Shown here piece after piece: positions 1 to 10,095 of a DNA stretch of 64,000 nucleotides (positions are counted from its first letter, which is position 1; each line of letters starts with the position of its first letter). Location of the stretch: the NCBI RefSeq assembly GCF_013170805.1, contig NZ_CP051293.1, forward strand, positions 2,548,001-2,612,000, written 5' to 3'. The notes beneath the pieces are model-generated. The model was not told where the DNA came from, did not search any database, and saw only the letters and a list, made by a program, of their open reading frames with translations. The translations under genes were made by a program, and so were the position numbers. The DNA is from Mesorhizobium sp. NZP2077 (lineage in GTDB: Bacteria > Pseudomonadota > Alphaproteobacteria > Rhizobiales > Rhizobiaceae).

Positions 1-2620
1 GATGCTTGGCCACGCCCTTGTTGTGCTTGCCCTTTTCACGGCCCGAAACCGGGCTTTCCATGTCGGCGTATTTGGCCAGCGGGTCTTCCGAGATTGACAG
101 TTCCATCTCGCGCAGGCGCTTGATCTCGTCGCGGATGCGGGCGGCCTTCTCGAAGTCGAGATTGGCGGCGGCGTCGCGCATCTGTTTCTCCATCGCGTCG
201 AGATGGGCTTTCAGGTTGTTGCCCATCATGGCGCCGGCGCTGTCGGTGAACTGCGAGATGTCGGCGCGGACATGGTCCTTCTCGTAGACGGAATCGAGAA
301 TGTCGGAGATGCGCGACTTCACCGATTCCGGCGTGATGCCGTTGGCGGCGTTCCACTCCATCTGCTTTTCGCGACGGCGGCTGGTTTCGGCCATCGCCCG
401 TTCCATCGAGCCGGTGACCTGGTCGGCATAGAGGATGACCTTGCCGTCGACATTGCGGGCGGCGCGGCCAATGGTCTGGATCAGCGAGGTTTCCGAGCGC
501 AAAAACCCTTCCTTGTCGGCGTCGAGAATGGCGACGAAACCGCATTCGGGAATGTCGAGGCCTTCGCGCAAGAGGTTGATGCCGACCAGCACGTCGAAAG
601 CGCCGAGGCGCAAATCGCGCAGGATCTCGATGCGCTCCAGCGTGTCGATGTCGGAGTGCATGTAGCGCACGCGCACGCCCTGTTCGTGCAGATATTCGGT
701 CAGGTCCTCGGCCATGCGCTTGGTCAGCACGGTCACCAGCGTGCGGTAGCCGGCCTTGGTGGTCTCGCGGATCTCGCCGACGACATCGTCGACCTGGCTT
801 TTCGCCGGGCGCACCTCGACCGGCGGGTCGATCAGCCCGGTCGGGCGGATGACCTGTTCGGCGAAGACGCCGCCGGCCTGTTCCATTTCCCAGCCGCCGG
901 GTGTCGCCGAAACCGCGACGGAGAGCGGCCGCATGGCGTCCCATTCCTCGAAGCGCAGCGGCCGGTTGTCCATGCAGGATGGCAGGCGGAAGCCATATTC
1001 GGCCAGCGTCGCCTTGCGCCTGAAGTCGCCGCGATACATGCCGCCGATCTGCGGCACGGTGACGTGGCTCTCATCGATGAAGACCAGCGCGTTGTCGGGA
1101 ATGTATTCGAACAAGGTCGGCGGCGGATCGCCGGGCTGGCGGCCGGTGAGATAGCGCGAATAGTTCTCGATGCCGGCGCAGGAGCCGGTGGCTTCCAGCA
1201 TTTCCAGGTCGAAGCGGCAGCGCTGTTCCAGCCGCTGTGCTTCCAGCAAACGGCCGGCGCGTTCCAGTTCAACCAGCCGGTGCTTGAGCTCTTCCTTGAT
1301 CGACTTGATCGCCTGGTTCAACGTCGGGCGCGGCGTCACATAGTGCGAATTGGCGTAGATCTTGACGCTTTTCAGCTCGCCGGTCTTCTGGCCGGTCAGC
1401 GGGTCGAACTCGGTGATCTGCTCGATCTCGTCGCCGAACATCGAGATGCGCCAGGCGCGATCCTCCAGGTGGGCCGGGAAGATCTCGATCGTGTCGCCGC
1501 GCACACGGAACGAGCCGCGGACGAAGTTAATGTCCTGGCGCTTGTATTGTTGGGCGACGAGGTCGGCGAGCAGAGCCCGCTGGTCGAGCCGGTCGCCGAT
1601 CTGCATCTGGAAGGTCATCGCCGTATAGGTCTCGACCGAGCCGATACCGTAGATGCACGACACCGAGGCGACGATGATGACGTCGTCGCGCTCGAGCAGC
1701 GAGCGCGTCGCCGAGTGGCGCATGCGGTCGATCTGTTCGTTGATCGAGGATTCCTTCTCGATGAAGGTGTCGGTGCGCGGAACGTAGGCTTCCGGCTGGT
1801 AATAGTCGTAATAGGAGACGAAATACTCCACCGCATTCTCGGGGAAGAATTTCTTGAACTCGGAATAAAGCTGCGCCGCCAGCGTCTTGTTGGGCGCCAG
1901 GATCAGAGCAGGGCGCTGCGTCTCCTCGATCACCTTGGCCATGGTGAAGGTTTTTCCGGAGCCGGTGACGCCAAGCAGCACCTGGGTGCGGTCGTTGTTA
2001 TCGACGCCTTCGACCAGATCCTTGATGGCAGTCGGCTGGTCGCCGGCCGGCTCGAAGTCCGACACCATCTTGATGGCGATGCCGCCTTCCGACTTTTCCG
2101 GCCGGGCAGGGCGGTGCGGCGTCCACAGCACGCCGTCCTTGTGCAGCGGATTGCCGGATTCGATCAGCGCCGACAGTGCCGCCACCGTGGCGGTGACGCT
2201 GCTCGAGGCCATTGTCTCGGCGTCTTCCAGCGAGATGTCGAGGCCGGCGACAGGGTTGAGGCCGGCCGCGGTCCGCTCCCTGGCTGACGCCGCGCCGCCC
2301 ATCGAAGTGCCACGCGAGCTGCGGCCCGGAGCGGCGGACCGCTCGGGAATCTTCTTCGACGGTTTTGGCGATTTGCCGCCGTCGCCCTTGCCGATCTGGC
2401 GCCCTTCCTTTTCGGCCTCCTGCTCGATCTGCTCGGCCCAGTCTGCGATCGAACCGGTCAGCGGCGTGCCCGATAGTTCGGGCTGCGGCATCTCGGCGAA
2501 GCCGCCTCTATGCAGTGGCTCCGAGGCATCGAGGAAATCGGTCAGCGGGCTGCGTCGCTTCGGCGCGGCGCGGTCGTCATTCGCCGTCGGCGGCGTTCTC
2601 TTGTCGGGGGATTTGGCCAT
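1..2620 (-). CDS. uvrB: Excinuclease ABC subunit B (UvrB), 3' end cut by the window edge
   Basis: UvrB is the damage-verifying helicase-like subunit of nucleotide excision repair; it is loaded by UvrA and recruits UvrC. The minus-strand frame gives 873 codons from ATG at 2620 and runs off the left edge. About 190 residues of low-complexity, charged N-terminal extension precede the usual core, as in many rhizobial UvrB proteins. The Walker A segment [10 protein letters not shown] lies near residue 220, the beta-hairpin region [10 protein letters not shown] near 270, helicase motif QTIGRAARN further on, and a C-terminal UVR motif ([20 protein letters not shown]) near 810. Only a short tail is missing. 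No strong Shine-Dalgarno is visible before the chosen start, so the exact start is less sure than the identity. Confidence 0.97.
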   Translation of the reverse strand, partial: MAKSPDKRTPPTANDDRAAPKRRSPLTDFLDASEPLHRGGFAEMPQPELSGTPLTGSIADWAEQIEQEAEKEGRQIGKGDGGKSPKPSKKIPERSAAPGRSSRGTSMGGAASARERTAAGLNPVAGLDISLEDAETMASSSVTATVAALSALIESGNPLHKDGVLWTPHRPARPEKSEGGIAIKMVSDFEPAGDQPTAIKDLVEGVDNNDRTQVLLGVTGSGKTFTMAKVIEETQRPALILAPNKTLAAQLYSEFKKFFPENAVEYFVSYYDYYQPEAYVPRTDTFIEKESSINEQIDRMRHSATRSLLERDDVIIVASVSCIYGIGSVETYTAMTFQMQIGDRLDQRALLADLVAQQYKRQDINFVRGSFRVRGDTIEIFPAHLEDRAWRISMFGDEIEQITEFDPLTGQKTGELKSVKIYANSHYVTPRPTLNQAIKSIKEELKHRLVELERAGRLLEAQRLEQRCRFDLEMLEATGSCAGIENYSRYLTGRQPGDPPPTLFEYIPDNALVFIDESHVTVPQIGGMYRGDFRRKATLAEYGFRLPSCMDNRPLRFEEWDAMRPLSVAVSATPGGWEMEQAGGVFAEQVIRPTGLIDPPVEVRPAKSQVDDVVGEIRETTKAGYRTLVTVLTKRMAEDLTEYLHEQGVRVRYMHSDIDTLERIEILRDLRLGAFDVLVGINLLREGLDIPECGFVAILDADKEGFLRSETSLIQTIGRAARNVDGKVILYADQVTGSMERAMAETSRRREKQMEWNAANGITPESVKSRISDILDSVYEKDHVRADISQFTDSAGAMMGNNLKAHLDAMEKQMRDAAANLDFEKAARIRDEIKRLREMELSISEDPLAKYADMESPVSGREKGKHNKGVAKH

Positions 2621-2749
2621 GGCCCGAATATGGTGAGTCTTGGCCAAAATGGAAAGAGCGCGATGCGGCAAGGCGCATACCCGGATGCTGCTCCTGACAG
2701 AAGGTTGTCAGGAAGAAGTCAGGTATCAGGGGATGCCTGCCTGTCGTGG

Positions 2750-4345
2750 TCAGGCGCCGCGTGCGTTGTCCGTCGCCACCTGGGTCGGCGATCCATTGAG
2801 GCGCGGCACCACGACGAGGCGGGTGACCTTGCCCTTCTTGAAGGCGGCGAGGAAGCGGGCGTAGTCGCGGAAGACGACGCAGCCATTGGACTCGGCGCGG
2901 CCGCCGCGCAGCATGTAGGTGTGGGCGAGCAGGCCGTTGCGGTTGTACTTGTTACCGCCACCGACGGGGGTGAGGCGCAGGGCCTCGACGCCATGGAAGC
3001 GCGATTCACGCAGCGACAGATTGTAGGTGTTGGGCGGCGTCGGCCCACGATCCTTCACGTGGACATAGCGCGGCTGATCGACCATGGCGCCGAGGCCGGA
3101 ATGCGCCTCGAGCCGCTGGCCGTCCGGCATGTAGACGGTCTTGGCGCTGATGTCATAGACGGCGACGCCGTGGCCGGCGCCGCTTCCGGGGCTCGGTCCG
3201 TTGAAAAGGTTCCTGAAGGCCTGGCCAAGACCGCCCGAAGGCGTATCCGGCTTGGCATAGGCCAGCACATCGCCGCCGCCGCGGCCCTGCCGCGTCGGTT
3301 GCCTGGCTTGCTGGACCGGCTTTGCCTGTGGCGCTGGCTTCTGCTGCACGATCTTGGGCTGTTGAGCCGGCTTGTCGTGCTCCACGGCCTTGGGTTGCGG
3401 CGCGTCATATTGCGGGCGGCGCGTCGGCAGCGGCACGTCGTCGGTCAGCGCATCCGGCAGCGCGGCGGCGTCGCCGGGCTGTTGCTGCTCGGTTTCGACA
3501 GGCGCAACCGCGACATCGGCCGAGGATTCGGTCACCGGCAGCGGCGAGGCGAAGGCCTCGTCCTCGACCGGCATCGACTCGACGAGGGCCAGCGCCAGCT
3601 GCGTGTTGTCAGGCGTCTGCGATTGGGCAAAGCCCTGCGGGGCCGGCGCGGTCTGGACCACAGTATCGGCGCGGGCGAAGCGTTCCGCCGCGGGAGCCGG
3701 CATGCCATCCGACAGGCTGGCCATCACCTGGACGGACGGCACCACCGATGCCTCGGTGATCTGCGCGCCGATGCTGGAAATCACCGGGCGGGCGTCGGCC
3801 ACGGCAACAGGCCTGCCGGCGCCGGCAAAGGCAGCGGCAAGCTTGGTCGGCGACAGCGACGCCTCCATGCGTTCGAAGCGCTCCTGCGCTTTCGACTTTA
3901 GGATTGGCTGTTCGGGCTTCGCATGTGCAACGAGGCGCGCTGATTTTTCCGCCAGCGGGCTCACACTGGCCAGCTTGAAGCAGCTGGCGCCGCATTGCAC
4001 GGCATGGTCATGCAGCGCCTGTGCGCCGCCATGGGCATTGGCCAGCACGAATGGCGCCGAGGATCTGAGGAAATGCTGCTTCAGCGGATCGGCCATCGCC
4101 AGCGAGCCCGGCATGGCGAGCGTCTGCGGCAGGCCGCCGCCCGACGTTGCCGACAGCGAAGCGCCGACGGAGCTGAGGCCAGCCATTGTGCCGATCAGCC
4201 AGAGGCCGACAGCGGCGCTCGCACCGGGTACCGCGACCCAGCGGACGATCCGTTTCGGATTGAAGGAAGGGGCACGCTGCGCATCGACGAACTCGCCGCC
4301 TTCGCGTTGGTCCCAGATTATTTTGTGTTTACTCGACAACGCCAT
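2750..4345 (-). CDS. DUF2778 / Tlde1-like L,D-transpeptidase-fold cell-wall protein
   Basis: 531 residues from ATG at 4345; upstream in-frame codons lack protein-like composition. A basic N-terminus is followed by one hydrophobic segment (about residues 30-55, VPGASAAVGLWLIGTMAG), then a long Ala/Pro/Gln-rich linker and a C-terminal DUF2778 domain from about residue 400. That domain carries an LDT-type catalytic signature: a His in LLAHTYML followed by SNGCVVF with the nucleophile Cys. The family acts on peptidoglycan stem peptides; characterised relatives include type VI effectors of the Tlde1 group. The membrane anchor plus long linker suggests a cell-tethered periplasmic enzyme rather than a secreted effector, and no immunity gene or T6SS gene is nearby. 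Monocistronic. Confidence 0.8.
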   Translation of the reverse strand: MALSSKHKIIWDQREGGEFVDAQRAPSFNPKRIVRWVAVPGASAAVGLWLIGTMAGLSSVGASLSATSGGGLPQTLAMPGSLAMADPLKQHFLRSSAPFVLANAHGGAQALHDHAVQCGASCFKLASVSPLAEKSARLVAHAKPEQPILKSKAQERFERMEASLSPTKLAAAFAGAGRPVAVADARPVISSIGAQITEASVVPSVQVMASLSDGMPAPAAERFARADTVVQTAPAPQGFAQSQTPDNTQLALALVESMPVEDEAFASPLPVTESSADVAVAPVETEQQQPGDAAALPDALTDDVPLPTRRPQYDAPQPKAVEHDKPAQQPKIVQQKPAPQAKPVQQARQPTRQGRGGGDVLAYAKPDTPSGGLGQAFRNLFNGPSPGSGAGHGVAVYDISAKTVYMPDGQRLEAHSGLGAMVDQPRYVHVKDRGPTPPNTYNLSLRESRFHGVEALRLTPVGGGNKYNRNGLLAHTYMLRGGRAESNGCVVFRDYARFLAAFKKGKVTRLVVVPRLNGSPTQVATDNARGA

Positions 4346-4861
4346 GCAACCAATCTTGCTCCAATCGGTTTTCCCCGTACGTGGCCTTGTCAGCCGCGAC
4401 GACCATTCTGCGAGTGATCCCAGGTGGTCCCCGACGCGTTTGCCGCGCCTGTCGTTGGTTGCCGATTGCTTCAAAATATGGACAAAGTTGGTTAACCAAT
4501 CCCTCTCAAAACCAACCGAGAGACGTGGACTTTGTGCCAAAAAAGGCTCGTCCACGATCATGCACGCGGTATTTCAGCCCTTCCGAGGCAAGTTTGCTGC
4601 CTGCTTTTGACGGCCGAGTCAAGCAAAACGGCCCTTGCTAATTTAAGACAGAGGCGCTTCAGCAGGCCCTGCGGCAATGCGGCGCGCCATTCCACAGTGC
4701 CGAAAAAGCCGATGGCCTCGCAAAAACTGTTGCCCGTTTGCAACATTTTCCCGGCCCGGACGCCGACCTGCCGACGGCCATTGACTCGTTTTGGGAGGCG
4801 GTGCAATCCCGTTGAAGGGCTTGGTTTTGGGGTGGCAAAGGGCACTTTTGGAGGCTTTTCC
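4346..4861. other. 516-bp divergent intergenic region
   Basis: Separates the minus-strand DUF2778 gene from the plus-strand methyltransferase. It holds imperfect short repeats such as TTGGTTAACCAA near 4488-4500, and a good GGAGG at 4850-4854 that serves the downstream gene. Open frames run through it but with poor composition. I see no RNA hairpin-terminator pair or convincing additional gene. Confidence 0.5.
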
Positions 4862-5731
4862 ATGAAGCGTCGGGATTTCTTGACGCTGTCGGCGGGTGCG
4901 GCGGCGTTCTCCATTCTTCCAGCCAGCGTCAGGGCTGCCTTGCCGGTGGCCTATGACCGCAACGCCGAAGTGCCGTTCAAGGACAAAAAGTCGTTCATCG
5001 ACTGGATGGTGGCCAATCGCGGCGAGGATCCGAAGTTTTTGGCCGAGCGATTCGATCGCTTCCAGATCATGGTCTACAACAAGGATGTGCTGGACGACCG
5101 CAACAAACGCGCCTTCCTTTCGACGCCGCGCGAAGAATTCGTCCTGCCGCAGAATCTGGGGCGCGCCTACGACCACGCCTTCCTCGACATCGGCTATGGC
5201 GTGACCATTTCCGGCCCGCATCTGGTCGGACGCATGACGACGGCCATCGACGTGCAGTTCGGCGAAGCGGTGCTCGAGGTCGGCACCGGTTCGGGCTACC
5301 AGTCGGCGTATCTCGCCAACCTCACCGACAAGGTCCACACGATCGAGATCATCAATCCGCTGGCGCAGCGCACGCGCCGCACCTATGACGCGCTGATCGA
5401 TCGGGGCTACAGCGTGTTCGGCTCGGTCACCAGCCGCAACGCCGACGGCTATTATGGCTGGGAAAGCGTCGGCCCGTTCGACAAGATCATCGTCACCTGC
5501 GGCATCGACCACATACCGCCGTCGCTGCTGCAACAGCTCAAGCCCAATGGCGTCATGGTCATTCCGGTCGGCCCGCCGGGCGCCCAGCACGTGCTCAAGG
5601 TGATCAAGCAGCAGCTCGCCGACGGCACGTTCAACATCGTCCGCTCGGACATCTACAATGGCAAGGTGGTGCCGTTCGTGCCGTTCACCAAGCTGGAAGG
5701 CGACCAGATCGTCGGTACGCACAACGGTTGA
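4862..5731 (+). CDS. Protein-L-isoaspartate O-methyltransferase-like protein with a twin-arginine signal
   Basis: 289 residues; ATG at 4862 is preceded at 7 bp by GGAGG. The N-terminus MKRRDFLTLSAGAAAFSIL is a Tat-type signal (RRDFL, then a hydrophobic core and ASVRA cleavage region). The rest is a PCMT-family fold: TISGPHLVGRM near residue 118, SAM-binding motif I VLEVGTGSGYQ near 137-147, and a post-motif segment IIVTCGIDHIPPSLL. PCMTs methylate isoaspartyl residues to start their repair and normally act in the cytosol with SAM. A Tat leader would place this one in the periplasm or hold it at the membrane, which is unusual. It is followed after 22 bp by a membrane protein with a related Rossmann domain and then an exported hydrolase, probably one operon. 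Confidence 0.82.
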   Translation: MKRRDFLTLSAGAAAFSILPASVRAALPVAYDRNAEVPFKDKKSFIDWMVANRGEDPKFLAERFDRFQIMVYNKDVLDDRNKRAFLSTPREEFVLPQNLGRAYDHAFLDIGYGVTISGPHLVGRMTTAIDVQFGEAVLEVGTGSGYQSAYLANLTDKVHTIEIINPLAQRTRRTYDALIDRGYSVFGSVTSRNADGYYGWESVGPFDKIIVTCGIDHIPPSLLQQLKPNGVMVIPVGPPGAQHVLKVIKQQLADGTFNIVRSDIYNGKVVPFVPFTKLEGDQIVGTHNG

Positions 5732-5753
5732 GTTGCCGCATCATGGGGCCCGA

Positions 5754-8453
5754 ATGACGGCTGTCGTATCGACCTCTCGACCAAGCATCGCCTCGCTGGA
5801 GGCGCCGCGGTTAACGCACTATCTCGCGGTCGGGCTGATCGCTGGCACCATCATCGCGTTGCAGATCGCGGCGATGCGGGTGTTCGCGGTCGGCAGCTGG
5901 TCGCATTTCGGCTCGCTGGTGGTCAGCCTCGCCATGCTTGGCTTCTCGCTGTCCAGCGTCGTCATCTTCGCCGGCAAGGGCTGGTTCGATCGCCACTGGC
6001 AAGGTGCTGCCACCGGAGCCCTGATGCTGATCGGCCCGCTTGCCGTCGGCGCCAACCTCGTCGCCCAGACGGTGCCGTTCAACGCCATCTTCCTGGTCTC
6101 CGATCCCGCGCAGAAATGGCGGCTGCTCGCCAATTTCCTACTCTATCTCCTGCCGTTCCTGGCCGGTGCATTCTTCCTCGGCATCGTCTTCCTAAAGAGC
6201 CGCACCGCCTTCGGTCGCGTCTATTTCGCCGATCTTACCGGCTCTGGGCTCGCCGGCCTCGTCGTGCTGGTGTCGCTCTATCTGTTCGCGCCGGAAACCA
6301 TCATCGTCGTGCCGCTGCTGCTGTGGGCGGCCGGTTCGCTGCTGTGGTTCTTCGCATTCGGCGCCTGGAAAAGCGTTGTCGCAGGGGTTGTCGTGGCGGC
6401 GCTGTCGATATCAGGCTACCTCATGCTGCCAGGCTGGCTCGGCATACCCGACATTGCCGTGTCGCAGTACAAGGGCGTCGCCTACGCCCGCAACTTTCCG
6501 GATGGCAAGCGCATCTACCGCAGCGTCTCGCCGTTCGGCGATCTGCAGGTCTATGCCAGCTCCTACATGCATTTCGCGCCGGGCCTGAGCGACAATGCCG
6601 CCTTCGGCATGCCCGAAGTGCCGGCCAACACCTATGTCGGCATGTATCGCGACGGCGACGGGCCGGAAGGCATCATGCGCAACCTGGCACCGGCCGAGCA
6701 GGTCTACTTCCGCTATCTGCCGATGCACTATCCCTATGTCATCAAGGAGAAGCCGAAGACCTTCGTCGTGCAGTTCGGCGGCGGCATCTCCACGCAGGCC
6801 GCGCTCAATGCCGGTTCGACCTCGGTGACCGTCGCCGAGAGCAACCCGATGACGTTGCGGGCATTTCGCGATCCGATCCTTAGGGATGTCACCGGCGATA
6901 TACTGGCCGAACCGCGGCTCAAGGTCATCGACTATGACGGGCGCCTGTTCCTCGCCAACACGACGGAGCGCTACGACGTCATCGACCTCAGCCTCGCCGA
7001 CAGCGTCGGCCTGTCCAATCCGGGCGGCTTCGCCATCTCGGAGAAGTATGCTTACACGCATGAGGCGATGCTGAGCTACATGCATGCGCTGGCCGATGGC
7101 GGCGTGCTGTCGGTGACCTTGTGGAACAAGGAAGAGCCGCCGAAATCGGTGCTGAAGCTCTATGCGACCCTCGCCGAGGCGGCCAAAACCTTTGACCCGC
7201 AAGGTGCCGCCAACGACATCTTCGCCGTGTCGAGCTATCTCTCGACGACGACGGTGCTGTTCAAGCGCGGCGGTTTCAGCGAGGCCGAAATCAAGACGCT
7301 GCGCGACTACACCAAGTCGATGTCCTGGGAGGAAGTCTATTATCCAGGAATGGTTTATGACGGTTCGGGCGCGCAAAAGGTGCTCGATGATTACCGCGCC
7401 TCGATCTTCGGCAGCGGACAGGATGCGACGCTGACCCAGCCGGCCGCCGATGCGCCTGCCGACCCGACCGCGCCTGGGAATCCCGACTGCGACCCGACGG
7501 CACCTGCCGATCCGACGCTGGACACCTGTGCGGGCGCCGGCGGCGATGCCGACCCGCAAGTGTTGCCGGCGACGGAACTGCAGCGCATGACCTGGCACGC
7601 GCTTTTGACCGGCGGTTGGGAAAAACTCGCTGGCGACTATGTCTTCGACGCGCGGGCGCTGAGCAACGACCAGCCCTATTTCGCCGCCTATGTGAAGGTC
7701 GCCGACCTGCCGCGCACGCTCGACCGGCTCGACCTGTTCCAGGACGATTGGGGCTATCTCTTGATCTGGGCGACGCTCGGCATCGCCTGCATCACCGCGG
7801 CGTCGCTGGTGCTGCTGCCGGTCCTCTTCGGCTGGCGCATCGTGTTCTCGCGCTCGCGCGGCAAGCTCGGCACCATCCTCTATTTCGCCTGTCTCGGCCT
7901 CGGCTACATCATGGTCGAGGTCGGGCTGATCAGCCGCTTCACCGTGGCGCTCGCCAATCCGACCGTGTCGGCCTCGGTGCTGATTTCGTCGATGCTGGTG
8001 TTTTCGGGCCTCGGCAGCCTGTTTGCCGAGCGCATCTTCGACCGCGCCAGGGCGTTGCTGCCGGTCGTGCTTCTGGCGATCTGCGCGCTGCTGCTCGCCT
8101 ATGGCTTCTATCTGTCGCCGGTGCTCGACTGGATCGGCGCCTATCCCTATGCCGTGCGTTTGCTGCTCTGCTTCCTGCTGGTGTCGCCGCCCGCCTTCCT
8201 GATGGGCATGCCGATGGCCACCGCCATGACCTGGCTGGCGCGGCTCGGCAAGGAGCATCTGTTCGTCTGGGCCTGGGGCATCAATGGCTGCTTCTCCGTC
8301 ATCGGTTCGGCCGCCGTGCCAATCGTCGCCACCAGTTTCGGGCTGAGCGCCGTGCTGCAATGGTCGGCGATCGCCTATCTCGTCGCCATTCCGGCCTTCT
8401 TCGCCGTGCTGTTGCCGTCGAAGGCGCCGGCTGTGCGGCTGGTGCCAGCCTGA
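5754..8453 (+). CDS. Polytopic membrane protein with spermidine-synthase-like SAM-fold domain
   Basis: 899 residues from ATG at 5754. About eight hydrophobic segments occupy residues 20-245, a soluble Rossmann-type domain follows (FGGGISTQAALNAGS near 338, then an acidic TVAESNP after the next strand, and YDVIDLSLAD), and at least six more membrane segments fill residues 665-895. The soluble part resembles the spermine/spermidine synthase superfamily, where decarboxylated SAM or SAM is the donor. A Pro/Ala/Asp-rich insert near 560-600 (TQPAADAPADPTAPGNPD) looks like a flexible linker. Substrate unknown. It sits between a Tat-signal methyltransferase and an exported hydrolase, overlapping the latter by one base, which argues for joint function at the envelope. 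Confidence 0.75.
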   Translation: MTAVVSTSRPSIASLEAPRLTHYLAVGLIAGTIIALQIAAMRVFAVGSWSHFGSLVVSLAMLGFSLSSVVIFAGKGWFDRHWQGAATGALMLIGPLAVGANLVAQTVPFNAIFLVSDPAQKWRLLANFLLYLLPFLAGAFFLGIVFLKSRTAFGRVYFADLTGSGLAGLVVLVSLYLFAPETIIVVPLLLWAAGSLLWFFAFGAWKSVVAGVVVAALSISGYLMLPGWLGIPDIAVSQYKGVAYARNFPDGKRIYRSVSPFGDLQVYASSYMHFAPGLSDNAAFGMPEVPANTYVGMYRDGDGPEGIMRNLAPAEQVYFRYLPMHYPYVIKEKPKTFVVQFGGGISTQAALNAGSTSVTVAESNPMTLRAFRDPILRDVTGDILAEPRLKVIDYDGRLFLANTTERYDVIDLSLADSVGLSNPGGFAISEKYAYTHEAMLSYMHALADGGVLSVTLWNKEEPPKSVLKLYATLAEAAKTFDPQGAANDIFAVSSYLSTTTVLFKRGGFSEAEIKTLRDYTKSMSWEEVYYPGMVYDGSGAQKVLDDYRASIFGSGQDATLTQPAADAPADPTAPGNPDCDPTAPADPTLDTCAGAGGDADPQVLPATELQRMTWHALLTGGWEKLAGDYVFDARALSNDQPYFAAYVKVADLPRTLDRLDLFQDDWGYLLIWATLGIACITAASLVLLPVLFGWRIVFSRSRGKLGTILYFACLGLGYIMVEVGLISRFTVALANPTVSASVLISSMLVFSGLGSLFAERIFDRARALLPVVLLAICALLLAYGFYLSPVLDWIGAYPYAVRLLLCFLLVSPPAFLMGMPMATAMTWLARLGKEHLFVWAWGINGCFSVIGSAAVPIVATSFGLSAVLQWSAIAYLVAIPAFFAVLLPSKAPAVRLVPA

Positions 8454-9388
8454 TGCCGGACCGGCGCGCCATCGTTGCTGGATTGCTGGCCACGGCGGCG
8501 TTTCCGGTGGCAAGCCAGGGGGCGCGCTTGCACAAGGCCATCTCGACCATCGTGCCGTTCAAGGCGTCTCCCTTTCCCTATCGGGGCAAGCTGCCCGATG
8601 GTTCCGCGCCGTTCCTCGACGTCACGGCGGCGGATGGAAGGCGCGGCCACACCTCGCCGCGCGGCGGCATCTATTGGGAAGATGAGACCTATTCCGACCG
8701 CTCAACATTGCTGGCGGTGCCGAAAGGCTTCGATCCGGCCAAGCCGGCGGTTATCGTCGTGTTCTTCCACGGCAATGGCGCCACGCTGCAGCGCGACGTG
8801 GTCGACCGCCAGCGCGTCGTCGCCCAGGTCGAGGCCTCTGGCCTCAACGCCGTTCTGGTGGCGCCGCAATTCGCCAGCAATGCGCAGGATTCCAGCGCCG
8901 GCAATTTCTGGACGCCGGGCTATTTTGCCGGATTCGTGGCTGAGGCGGCTCAAGGATTGGCCAAACTCACTGGCGCCAAGGCGGCAAAGTTCGACGCCAT
9001 GCCGGTTGTGCTGGTCGCCTACAGCGGCGGCTACAATCCTGCAGCCTCTATTCTCAAGAACGGTGACGTCGGCGGCCGCGTGCTCGGCATCATCCTGCTC
9101 GACGCGGTGTTTGACGAGGCCGACATTTTCGCCAGCTGGATCGCGCAGCACCGGAAGAGTTTCCTCGTCAGCGCCTATGGCAAATCCTCGGCCTCCGGCA
9201 ATGCCGAGATCAGGCAGTTGCTGGTCAGCCAGGGCATCGCGCCCAGTTCGGATCCGCCGCGCCGCCTCGAAGCCGGCACTGTCGCCTTCCTCGCCTCGGA
9301 TGCCGCTCACGATACGTTCGTCACCCGGGCGTTCGTCGGCAACCCGCTGCAGTGGTTGCTGGGCAGGCTGCATGGGTTCTCGCGTTAG
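8453..9388 (+). CDS. Exported alpha/beta-hydrolase-like protein
   Basis: 311 residues. The ATG shares a base with the preceding stop (TGATG), so translation is probably coupled. The N-terminus MPDRRAIVAGLLATAAFPVA is a signal sequence with paired arginines, possibly Tat or Sec. Hydrolase features: FFHGNGA near residue 105 as the oxyanion-hole strand, VAYSGGYNP with candidate nucleophile Ser191, and a late SDAAHDTF that could supply the His. The nucleophile elbow departs from the classic GxSxG. Substrate not recognisable. It ends the three-gene unit; a lower-GC orphan immunity gene follows. Confidence 0.7.
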   Translation: MPDRRAIVAGLLATAAFPVASQGARLHKAISTIVPFKASPFPYRGKLPDGSAPFLDVTAADGRRGHTSPRGGIYWEDETYSDRSTLLAVPKGFDPAKPAVIVVFFHGNGATLQRDVVDRQRVVAQVEASGLNAVLVAPQFASNAQDSSAGNFWTPGYFAGFVAEAAQGLAKLTGAKAAKFDAMPVVLVAYSGGYNPAASILKNGDVGGRVLGIILLDAVFDEADIFASWIAQHRKSFLVSAYGKSSASGNAEIRQLLVSQGIAPSSDPPRRLEAGTVAFLASDAAHDTFVTRAFVGNPLQWLLGRLHGFSR

Positions 9389-9469
9389 AATATGTTTGCA
9401 TTTGCGCGATTGATGGGCAGCATCCTACGCTAGATTGTTTGCGTACGAGAAAACTCACGAGGCTGAGTG

Positions 9470-10063
9470 ATGGTTGCGGTGGTCGGAGATCGAACGTCCT
9501 TTGCGATCGAAAGTGCAATCACGCAGGCATTTCCCAACATTGCGCAACGCGCGTTGGGATACTTCGTCATTCACATCCGAGGAAAGGCGTATGGCGTCCA
9601 GAAGCCTGGTGCCTCGATGTTGGGCTGCTCCTTCGAGGCGGTAAATGATCGACTGCGGCGACGCGGAACGCATCAAGTTCCGTTTCTATCGACCATCGAC
9701 GCGCCGCTGATTGCCGAGGCGTACCTTGATGCCTGGTACAGGCAAACCGCTCGTGTTGATTATTTCGGGCTGCCGGCCGCTGATTTCACCGAAATTCTCC
9801 ATGGAAACGCGATCGTATGGGCTCCGGATGGTGATGAGTCATTCGATGACGGAAGCCATATTCTCCAATTCGACGTCGGCCACCAGGTTCGCCTCATCGC
9901 TTCCGCACATGCGGAATCTCCCGAGGATGTCGGCGGCACGGTTGTGGAGAAATGGCTCGACGACGAGGTTTTCTACAGCGTTCTCTCTCGTTGGAGCGAG
10001 CAGTTCGCTGCTGAGTGGGCGAATAAATCAAATGAGAATAGTGCCTCCTCGGTATCGAACTGA
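9470..10063 (+). CDS. Imm42-type immunity protein, orphan
   Basis: 197 residues from ATG at 9470, with CGAGG at 9458-9462; a GTG lies one codon upstream. The opening VVGDRTSFAIESAIT, the mid-protein YGVQKPGASMLGCSFEAV and the motif IVWAPDGDESFDDGSH followed by LQFDVGHQVRLIA match what I recall of the Imm42 family of polymorphic-toxin immunity proteins. These bind and neutralise a cognate contact-dependent toxin in the cytoplasm. No toxin, RHS, T6SS or CDI gene adjoins it. Base composition is visibly lower in GC than its neighbours, consistent with acquisition. Family call from memory, not from a search. Confidence 0.65.
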   Translation: MVAVVGDRTSFAIESAITQAFPNIAQRALGYFVIHIRGKAYGVQKPGASMLGCSFEAVNDRLRRRGTHQVPFLSTIDAPLIAEAYLDAWYRQTARVDYFGLPAADFTEILHGNAIVWAPDGDESFDDGSHILQFDVGHQVRLIASAHAESPEDVGGTVVEKWLDDEVFYSVLSRWSEQFAAEWANKSNENSASSVSN

Positions 10064-10095
10064 TTGATGGAACGTCGCGTTGACCTGACACGGAT

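Noticed and set aside
203..2287. 694-codon open frame on the plus strand
   Set aside because: It is antisense to uvrB and its His/Arg/Asp-rich translation is the usual shadow of a high-GC gene.
2690..2720. Hairpin CCTGACA/TGTCAGG downstream of the DUF2778 gene as a terminator
   Set aside because: The stem is only seven bases and lacks a T-run on the relevant strand.
6411..8513. 700-codon open frame on the minus strand
   Set aside because: Antisense to the spermidine-synthase-like membrane protein; repetitive R/H/Q/E composition and no domain.
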